From Clostridia bacterium (lineage in GTDB: Bacteria; Bacillota_A; Clostridia; Christensenellales; Aristaeellaceae): a DNA stretch of 19,188 nt. The notes beneath the pieces were generated by a model that saw nothing but the letters and a program-made list of their open reading frames with translations, had not been told where the DNA came from and searched no databases. Location: assembly GCA_017397695.1 (NCBI GenBank), contig JAFQIF010000079.1:1-19188 (forward strand), written 5' to 3'. Both the position numbers and the translations under genes were made by a program. Below, piece after piece: positions 1 through 5,014 of the stretch (position 1 is its first letter; every line of letters starts with the position of its first letter).

Positions 1-13
1 CGATTGGGTTACG

Positions 14-59
14 TTGGGGATTTCATCCCCAAACCCCTGACAAGGGATTTCATCCCTTG
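14..59. repeat. Two tandem hairpins with TTC loops
   Basis: Two perfect inverted repeats lie 8 nt apart. The first (14-32) has arms TTGGGGAT/ATCCCCAA, the second (41-59) has arms CAAGGGAT/ATCCCTTG, and both close on TTC when read on the plus strand. A C-rich linker and a CTTCGCTTCGCGG stretch follow. The near-repeated design (G-run, ATTTCAT, C-run) suggests a dispersed intergenic repeat that may continue upstream of the window. It lies just beyond the 3' end of the flavodiiron gene but has no T-tract, so I do not call it a terminator. Confidence 0.6.
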
Positions 60-113
60 ACCCTTCTTCGCTTCGCGGCGGTTTCAAGATTCTTTAATGA
101 ACTTTCTATCCCT

Positions 114-1268
114 TTATTTCATCAGTTCATCCGCCAGCTGCTCAATCTGCGCCCGGCTATCGCTGCTGAGCGCGGAGAGAATCTTCACCGTCGTCTCGGT
201 GAAATGAATATTCTTCTGCTTCTCCAACATGCTGCGCATTACCTTCGCCGCCGTAGGCGCCCAGGATCCGTTCTCCATCAGCGCGACTGTGCGGTTCTGA
301 TAATTTCGCTCCGTCAGATGATCGATGAACGTGCGCATGAACGGAAATACGCCGCCGTTGTATGTGCTGCTGGCCAGCACAAGCTTGCCGTAGCGGAAGG
401 CGTCTTCGATAGCCTCAGCCATGTCGCATCGGGCCAGATCAGTGAGCACCACCTTGCTGCAGCCGCGTGCTTTGAGCGCATCTGCCAGCTGAGCGGCAGC
501 ATGCATCGTGTTGCCGTAGATGCTCGCGCAGGCGATCATCACGCCCTCGCTCTCTACGCCGTAGCTGGACCAGATGTCATACAGATTCAGATAATATCCG
601 AGATTCTCTTCAAGCACCGGGCCATGCAGCGGACAAATTTTTTCAATCTCCAGCTTGACAGCCTTCTTGAGCAGAGCCTGAACCTGCGCGCCGTATTTGC
701 CTACGATGCCGAAATAGTAGCGGCGCGCCTCGCATGCCCAGTCTTCCTCAACGTCCAGCGCGCCGAACTTGCCGAAGGCGTCTGCGGAAAAGAAAACCTT
801 GTCCGTCTCGTCGTAGGTCATGATAACCTCCGGCCAGTGAATCATCGGCGCGGCGACGAAGGACAGCGTGTGACGGCCCAGATTCAGCTGGTCGCCCTCT
901 TTCACGATTCTGCGGCGCGCGGCGTAATCGTTGCCAAAGAATGCACGCATCATCTCAAAGGCTTTTGCGGAAGCGACAATCACTGCCTGGGGATATGCGC
1001 TGGCAAAAGCGTCGATGCTGCCGGAGTGATCCGGCTCCATATGCTGCACAACCAGGTAATCGACGGTGCGGCCCTGAGCGGCTTCGCGCACGCTGCTCAG
1101 CCATTCATCCGTAAAGCCTTTGTCTACGGAATCCATGACGGCAATCTTTTCATCCACGATGACATAAGAATTATACGCCATGCCGTTGGGCACGATATAC
1201 TGCCCTTCAAACAAATCGAGTTTGTGATCGTTTACGCCTGCATAGCGGATATCGCTGGTGATATACAT
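114..1268 (-). CDS. fprA: Flavodiiron protein (A-type flavoprotein, FprA family)
   Basis: 384 aa, complete, cytoplasmic. Flavodiiron proteins reduce O2 to water and/or NO to N2O with electrons from rubredoxin or NADH partners and protect anaerobes from oxygen. The N-terminal half is the metallo-beta-lactamase-like diiron domain. The ligand set is visible as H76-x-E78-x-D80-H81 (HMEPDH), H144 (MIHWPEV), D163 (FSADAFG) and H215 (CPLHGP), with the family's usual spacing. The C-terminal half (from about residue 243) is flavodoxin-like, with an FMN phosphate loop ASIYGNT and a second flavin loop around SSTYNGG. No rubredoxin or flavin-reductase extension is present, so it needs a separate electron donor. 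The start ATG follows AAAGGG at about 9 nt and there is an extended -10 upstream. It is probably monocistronic. Confidence 0.93.
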   Translation of the reverse strand: MYITSDIRYAGVNDHKLDLFEGQYIVPNGMAYNSYVIVDEKIAVMDSVDKGFTDEWLSSVREAAQGRTVDYLVVQHMEPDHSGSIDAFASAYPQAVIVASAKAFEMMRAFFGNDYAARRRIVKEGDQLNLGRHTLSFVAAPMIHWPEVIMTYDETDKVFFSADAFGKFGALDVEEDWACEARRYYFGIVGKYGAQVQALLKKAVKLEIEKICPLHGPVLEENLGYYLNLYDIWSSYGVESEGVMIACASIYGNTMHAAAQLADALKARGCSKVVLTDLARCDMAEAIEDAFRYGKLVLASSTYNGGVFPFMRTFIDHLTERNYQNRTVALMENGSWAPTAAKVMRSMLEKQKNIHFTETTVKILSALSSDSRAQIEQLADELMK

Positions 1269-1320
1269 ATTGTTTCAACCCTTTATAATTTTGTTTTTTG
1301 GAAAAGATATTTTCGAATAT

Positions 1321-1329
1321 ATTATAGCA
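1321..1329 (-). promoter_or_regulatory. Extended -10 promoter of the flavodiiron gene
   Basis: Read on the minus strand, TGCTATAAT (1321-1329) is a perfect extended -10, about 52 nt upstream of the flavodiiron start. There is no good -35 at 17 bp, as is common for TGnTATAAT promoters. A short inverted repeat, ATATT-TTCG-AATAT (1309-1322), sits at the expected transcription start and could be an operator, but it is too AT-rich to claim. Confidence 0.5.
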
Positions 1330-1452
1330 TATTGAATGCTTGTATATACACCGAAAAGATGACTGCTTTGCAAAAACATAATTCTCTATATCCTGATATC
1401 GCAAAGAACAGTTTTTCATAGATGTATGATACAGGAATAAAAAGAGAAAGTA

Positions 1453-1468
1453 TGTTGAAAATTCAACA
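1453..1468. promoter_or_regulatory. Inverted repeat TGTTGAA-AA-TTCAACA
   Basis: A perfect 7-bp inverted repeat with a 2-nt spacer lies between the two minus-strand genes, just downstream of the DUF1295 gene and about 185 nt upstream of the flavodiiron start. Its size fits a dimeric repressor site. No promoter element overlaps it, so the role is open. Confidence 0.3.
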
Positions 1469-1494
1469 TTGTCACAAGATGTGTTTCTGCAGAA

Positions 1495-1525
1495 TTATCC
1501 ACAGAGATGTAAAAAATGTGGAAAA
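1495..1525. promoter_or_regulatory. Pair of inverted DnaA boxes
   Basis: TTATCCACA (1495-1503) is the consensus DnaA box. TGTGGAAAA (1517-1525) is an inverted box matching TTWTNCACA. They lie 13 nt apart in the non-coding stretch after the DUF1295 gene. No dnaA, dnaN or AT-rich unwinding element is near, so this is not evidence of an origin. It could be a DnaA-titration or regulatory site, or chance. Confidence 0.3.
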
Positions 1526-1543
1526 CTCTTTAACGCTTATCTG

Positions 1544-2347
1544 TCAGGCGATGAGCCACTTGTGCTTTTCTACGCTGTAAAGCGGAACAAACGGCAGCAG
1601 AATCGGCACGGTCTTCACATACTGCTGATACTCAGGATCTTTGCCGTAATTCTTATTCTGGCGGATCTCGAGACGGCGCGCGCCGGAGAACATGACAAAG
1701 ATGATGCCGATGTAGCCGATGAGCACCATGATCCACGGACCGACGCCGGAGATGGCGCCGATGCCGGAGAGAACGACGCCGGTCCAGAAGATCATTTCTC
1801 CCAAATAATTCGGGCAGCGCACGATGCGGTACAGACCCGTATCGACAAAGCGGCGGGGATTGAGTTTCTTGGCACGGTTTTTCTGCAGGTCGGCAGCTGT
1901 TTCAAGGATCAGACCGAGGATCATGACGATGGCGCCGATGAACACAAACGCATTGTCTGCTGCGCCGGCTGTGAGGCGGTAAAGTACCGACAGCACCTGC
2001 GCGACATACAGCGCTGCGCAGGTAACCCAGATTGCGATCTTCACACCAAAGGGAACGACCTTGCCGTCCTTAATTTCGCCCTTCATGTTGGCCTTGTAGG
2101 AACTGACCCTGAATTCGCGGAAAGCCAGATAGCCGCCAAGGCGCATGCCATAGGCCATCAGCAGCAGGCAGCACAGCGCCGTGCCGGGGGTAATGCCTTT
2201 GCTGAAGGCGAGCAGCATCAGCAGACCTTCGCCTGCGATTGAGAAGCCGTAGCCCAGGGAGATGAACCAGACATAGTTTTTGAAGCCGATGGAGCTGATG
2301 AGCATGGCGGCGGCAAAGAGCCACCCAAGCTGCATGGGAAATGCCAT
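1544..2347 (-). CDS. DUF1295 / isoprenylcysteine methyltransferase-like membrane protein
   Basis: 267 aa from the chosen start, with six or more hydrophobic segments, so an integral membrane protein. The diagnostic C-terminal part is present: GLYRIVRCPNYLGE, matching the G-L-[WY]-x-x-x-R-x-P-N-Y-x-G-E core of DUF1295 and ICMT/steroid-reductase-like proteins, then a helix pair and a tail RLEIRQNKNYGKDPEYQQY leading to TVPILLPFVP. Members bind SAM or NADPH cofactors. The substrate of this one cannot be inferred. I start at the ATG ending at 2347 because GGAGG lies 7 nt upstream. A more upstream ATG would add 14 residues that are encoded by the ribosome binding sites themselves. It is separated by about 110 nt from the dehydrogenase terminator, so it is probably its own transcript. 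Confidence 0.82.
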   Translation of the reverse strand: MAFPMQLGWLFAAAMLISSIGFKNYVWFISLGYGFSIAGEGLLMLLAFSKGITPGTALCCLLLMAYGMRLGGYLAFREFRVSSYKANMKGEIKDGKVVPFGVKIAIWVTCAALYVAQVLSVLYRLTAGAADNAFVFIGAIVMILGLILETAADLQKNRAKKLNPRRFVDTGLYRIVRCPNYLGEMIFWTGVVLSGIGAISGVGPWIMVLIGYIGIIFVMFSGARRLEIRQNKNYGKDPEYQQYVKTVPILLPFVPLYSVEKHKWLIA

Positions 2348-2354
2348 ATAATAA

Positions 2355-2370
2355 CCTCCGTATAACCTCC
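2355..2370 (-). promoter_or_regulatory. Tandem Shine-Dalgarno copies before the DUF1295 gene
   Basis: The minus strand reads CGGAGGTTATA then CGGAGGTTATT, an 11-nt near-exact duplication. This puts one GGAGG 7 nt and a second 18 nt before the ATG at 2345-2347. Only the nearer one is correctly spaced. The further one may serve as a standby site or be a simple duplication relic. Confidence 0.6.
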
Positions 2371-2458
2371 GTTTAGAATGAAAATACATACCGGAAAAGT
2401 ATATCGCGTTGAAGCGGGATCGTCAACGGATATGCAATGACCTGGTAAAGATATGTAA

Positions 2459-2486
2459 CAAAAATCCCGCCTTTTCAGGCGGGATG
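2459..2486 (-). terminator. Terminator of the Ldh2-type dehydrogenase gene
   Basis: On the minus strand, directly after the TGA at 2490-2492, ATCCCGCCT-GAAA-AGGCGGGAT is followed by TTTTTG. The GC stem plus T-tract make a clear intrinsic terminator. Confidence 0.9.
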
Positions 2487-2489
2487 AAG

Positions 2490-3584
2490 TCATATTTCCT
2501 GTGGGAAGGGAACGGCAAAGCTGCCCAGCTTGTTTTCAATGGCGTGCAGCTCTTCCAGCGTTTTATCGTTGACGGGCACGCCTTTTTCCTTTCGCAGGAT
2601 GCGCATGTCGGCTTCCTTTTCGCCATGGGTGTAGATGCGCTTGCAGCCCTCTGCCTTTTCGCTTGTGCGCAGCTTGAGCAGGTATTCGGAGAATGCCCTG
2701 CGGATTTCCGATTTATTCCCAAAGAGACCGTAGTCGATGGCGATGAAACTGTGACAGATGCCCGAGCCGCCGTCCTCCGTTTTATAGATGCGCTCTGCCG
2801 TCATGCCGCCGGAAAGAATGCCGCAGAAGAGTTCGCAAATTACGCCCAGACCATAGCCCTTGTGGCTGCCCATCAGCTCGCTGGAGCCGCCCAGCGGCAG
2901 GATGCCGCCGCCGGCCTTGGCGATGATGTTTTGCAGGATCTTCGGCGCGTCGGTGGAATCCTGGCCGTTTTCATCCACGCCCCAGCCCAGGGGAACATCA
3001 TCCCCGCGCTTGGTGTATACCTCAAATTTGCCGCGCGGCACGACGGTCGTTGCACAATCAAACGAAAAGGGCACGGGATCGGCAGGCATGGCCAGGGCGA
3101 TCGGATTCGTGCCGATCATCGGCTGCCTGCCGTAGGTAGGCACCATGATGGCTTCCGTATTGGTCATGCACAGGCCCATCAGGTCCTCGGCAACCGCCAT
3201 CTCCGTGTAGTATCCTGCGATGCCGTAGTGATTGGAGCGGCGCACGCTCACAAAGCCGCAGCCGCATGTTTTGGCCTTGTCAATCGCCATTTTCATCGCC
3301 ATACGGCCCACCACCTGGCCCATGCCGTTGTGGGCGTCAATAACCGCTGAAATGGGCGTTTCATAGACGATTTCAGGTTGAGCATGCACATCTACCATGC
3401 CGCTGGAGATCTCGTAATCATAGCGTACCATGCGTTGCACGCCGTGGGATTCCGTGCCGTTGAGGTCGGCAGCGAGCAGAATATCTGTGATTTCCCGGCT
3501 GTTGGTTTCGTCAAAGCCGTATGAGCGGAAGGCGGCGCTGCAGAAAGCGTGAAGCTGCGCATAGTCAAGCAGATGATAGGCCAT
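2490..3584 (-). CDS. Ldh2-family NAD(P)-dependent malate/L-lactate-type dehydrogenase
   Basis: 364 aa, complete, cytoplasmic. This family of 2-hydroxyacid oxidoreductases (Ldh2/YlbC/YiaK/ureidoglycolate dehydrogenase fold) is unrelated to classical LDH/MDH. Visible motifs are ESHG (residues 45-48) with the following R51/R54, the active-site stretch RRSNHYGIAGYY (116-127) with catalytic His119, IGTNPIA (157-163), and near the C-terminal half GSHKGYGLGV of the cofactor/substrate cleft. Substrate (malate, lactate, ureidoglycolate, ketogulonate) cannot be fixed from sequence. The ATG at 3584 has GGAGG 6-7 nt upstream. The longer frame to 3650 would extend through the promoter and is rejected. It is monocistronic, with a near-consensus promoter and its own terminator. 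Confidence 0.88.
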   Translation of the reverse strand: MAYHLLDYAQLHAFCSAAFRSYGFDETNSREITDILLAADLNGTESHGVQRMVRYDYEISSGMVDVHAQPEIVYETPISAVIDAHNGMGQVVGRMAMKMAIDKAKTCGCGFVSVRRSNHYGIAGYYTEMAVAEDLMGLCMTNTEAIMVPTYGRQPMIGTNPIALAMPADPVPFSFDCATTVVPRGKFEVYTKRGDDVPLGWGVDENGQDSTDAPKILQNIIAKAGGGILPLGGSSELMGSHKGYGLGVICELFCGILSGGMTAERIYKTEDGGSGICHSFIAIDYGLFGNKSEIRRAFSEYLLKLRTSEKAEGCKRIYTHGEKEADMRILRKEKGVPVNDKTLEELHAIENKLGSFAVPFPQEI

Positions 3585-3629
3585 GGCGTACCTCCGTGAT
3601 TGCTTGTGTTTAATCAAAATGATGGATTT

Positions 3630-3658
3630 ATTATAATGCACGACGCGCACAGCGTCAA
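3630..3658 (-). promoter_or_regulatory. Promoter of the Ldh2-type dehydrogenase gene
   Basis: On the minus strand TTGACG (3653-3658), a 17-bp spacer, then TATAAT (3630-3635), 46 nt before the start codon. The spacer holds an inverted repeat GACGC-GCACA-GCGTC (3642-3656) overlapping the -35, a possible operator. Confidence 0.8.
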
Positions 3659-3698
3659 ACGGCGTAGGAAGTTATAGAATCATTTTTTTGCGAAATGA

Positions 3699-3727
3699 TT
3701 GACAGAACAATGAAAAATATGCATAAT
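3699..3727 (+). promoter_or_regulatory. Promoter of the phosphoribosyltransferase-like gene
   Basis: TTGACA (3699-3704), a 17-bp spacer and CATAAT (3722-3727). It diverges from the dehydrogenase promoter, with about 40 bp between the two -35 boxes. Confidence 0.78.
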
Positions 3728-3746
3728 GAAATATAGAAATATTAAT

Positions 3747-3771
3747 GCAAGCTGAACATGTCAGTGCTTGC
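3747..3771 (+). promoter_or_regulatory. 5'-UTR hairpin
   Basis: In the leader of the phosphoribosyltransferase-like gene, GCAAG-CTGA-acatg-TCAG-tg-CTTGC forms a 9-bp stem with a 2-nt bulge, ending just before the AGGAG ribosome binding site. It has no T-tract, so it is not an attenuator by itself. It may stabilise the mRNA or mask the ribosome binding site. Confidence 0.4.
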
Positions 3772-3791
3772 GTAAGACAGGAGTGAACGCG

Positions 3792-4430
3792 ATGGCCATC
3801 AAATTGATCCAGCTTCCGCACCGTAACGGCAACGTCAAGCTTCGTTTGGCGACGGGACACTTTGCCACCAGCCACAGCCACCTGAATTACTACATCGACA
3901 TGACCATGACCAAGCACCGCCTCTCTGAGGCGCGCGAGGCTGCTGCTGTACTGTGCAATAAATTCAACGCCTCCACCATCATCGATACCATCCTGTGTCT
4001 GGACGGCACAGAGGTTATCGGTGCGTGTATGGCGGATGAACTGACCCGTGCGGGCTATATGAACATGAATGCGCATCGCACCATCTACGTGGCTACGCCC
4101 GAACACACTTCCGGCAGCCAGCTGATCTTCCGCGACAATACCGCGCCGATGATCGTGGGCAAGCATGTGCTGGTTCTTGCGGCGTCCGTAGCCACGGGCT
4201 ATACCGCGCAGGCTGCCATCGAAGCGATCCGCTATTACGGCGGCACGCCGGTGGGCGTATGTTCCATCTTTGCCTGTGTGGAAACCTGCGAGGGATTCCC
4301 GGTGGTGAGCATCTATAATAAAAATGATCTGGATGGATACGCCAGCTACTCCTCCCGCGAGTGCCCGCTGTGCAAGGCCGGCGTTAAGCTGGACGCGCTG
4401 GTGAACAGCCATGGTATCTCCAGCTTCTGA
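3792..4430 (+). CDS. Orotate phosphoribosyltransferase-like protein (clostridial PRTase family)
   Basis: 212 aa, complete, cytoplasmic. It belongs to a family common in Clostridia that is usually annotated as orotate phosphoribosyltransferase, with hallmarks LATGHFATSHSHLNYYID (18-36), IIDTILCLDGTEVIGA (63-78) and a C-terminal CPLCKAGVKLDALVNSHG (191-208). The segment in the PRPP-loop position, VLVLAASVATGYTA (126-139), keeps the hydrophobic strand and T-G-x-T turn but has AA where type I PRTases normally have two acidic residues, so real PRTase activity is uncertain. The start ATG follows AGGAG at about 8 nt. An earlier ATG at 3768 has no ribosome binding site. No pyr genes adjoin it, and it has its own promoter and terminator. 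Confidence 0.75.
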   Translation: MAIKLIQLPHRNGNVKLRLATGHFATSHSHLNYYIDMTMTKHRLSEAREAAAVLCNKFNASTIIDTILCLDGTEVIGACMADELTRAGYMNMNAHRTIYVATPEHTSGSQLIFRDNTAPMIVGKHVLVLAASVATGYTAQAAIEAIRYYGGTPVGVCSIFACVETCEGFPVVSIYNKNDLDGYASYSSRECPLCKAGVKLDALVNSHGISSF

Positions 4431-4460
4431 TCAAGCGTGATTTCGTAGCAAAATGAAGAA

Positions 4461-4490
4461 AAAAGACCTGCTTTGGCAGGTCTTTTTCTT
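4461..4490. terminator. Bidirectional terminator between convergent genes
   Basis: AAAAGACCTGC-TTTG-GCAGGTCTTTTT. The stem is flanked by A-run on the left and T-run on the right, so it can stop both the phosphoribosyltransferase-like transcript (plus) and the RyR gene (minus), whose stop is 20 nt away. Confidence 0.92.
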
Positions 4491-4505
4491 TTATATACAA
4501 GAGAA

Positions 4506-4802
4506 TTATTCACGAACAATGCGATAGCCGTTTGAAAGAAGCTGCAAAATGGTCTGTCGGGCGGTGATGCGGTCGTATTCCTGTTCCTCGTAGGGAAGAT
4601 CTTCGTAGGGAACCAGAAGCGGCGTGGTTTTTTCTCGATCATCTTTGAAAGGACCCCAGCGCCATCCATCCCGAATACGCTGCTGCGCCCAGGTGTCATG
4701 AACACTTTTAGCGATAACTTCAAGAATATCGTTAAGCTCCGGGGGAAATGGCACGTGCGATGTGTCGATGGGATTCGGCGTATATGTTTCTTTCGGACGC
4801 AC
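4506..4802 (-). CDS. Stand-alone RyR-domain protein
   Basis: 98 aa if started at the GTG at 4800-4802. Almost the whole chain is one RyR (ryanodine-receptor repeat) domain: YTPNPIDTSHVPFP, then LNDILEVIAKSVHDTWAQ with the H-x-x-W core, DGWRWGP, the charged KDDREKTTPLLVPYEDLP, and EQEYDRITARQTIL-x5-GYRI at the end. No signal peptide or membrane helix. RyR domains form small helical modules in animal ryanodine receptors and occur alone or fused in bacteria and phages, where their ligand is not known. I choose the GTG because GGGAGG lies 9 nt upstream. The longer frames starting at the ATG (4841) or TTG (4886) would overlap the -10/-35 of a near-consensus promoter. It diverges from the plus-strand TIR operon, whose first protein ends in a second RyR-like motif. 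Confidence 0.88.
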   Translation of the reverse strand: MRPKETYTPNPIDTSHVPFPPELNDILEVIAKSVHDTWAQQRIRDGWRWGPFKDDREKTTPLLVPYEDLPYEEQEYDRITARQTILQLLSNGYRIVRE

Positions 4803-4839
4803 GACAACATTCCTCCCTTCAAAATAGATTTCTTCAATC

Positions 4840-4868
4840 ATTATAGTCTCAGAAAATCGGCGCGTCAA
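4840..4868 (-). promoter_or_regulatory. Promoter of the RyR gene
   Basis: Minus strand TTGACG (4863-4868), exactly 17 bp, TATAAT (4840-4845). Predicted transcription start is near 4833, about 31 nt before the GTG start and inside the longest reading frame, which is why the upstream starts are rejected. Confidence 0.82.
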
Positions 4869-5014
4869 CCATTGATGGTAAGGCAAACCCCGGTTTTTCT
4901 TGCAGATAAATAGAAATGAAATCGCAAGTATGATAAAATGTGATCAGGAATTCTGTCTGCTGCTGTTTTCTGCTGATACAGGCAGCGAATGGCTGATGGG
5001 AAAGGGGCATAGCC

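Noticed and set aside
57..1421. 454-aa plus-strand frame opposite the flavodiiron gene
   Set aside because: Antisense shadow. The minus-strand protein carries all diiron ligands and a flavodoxin domain.
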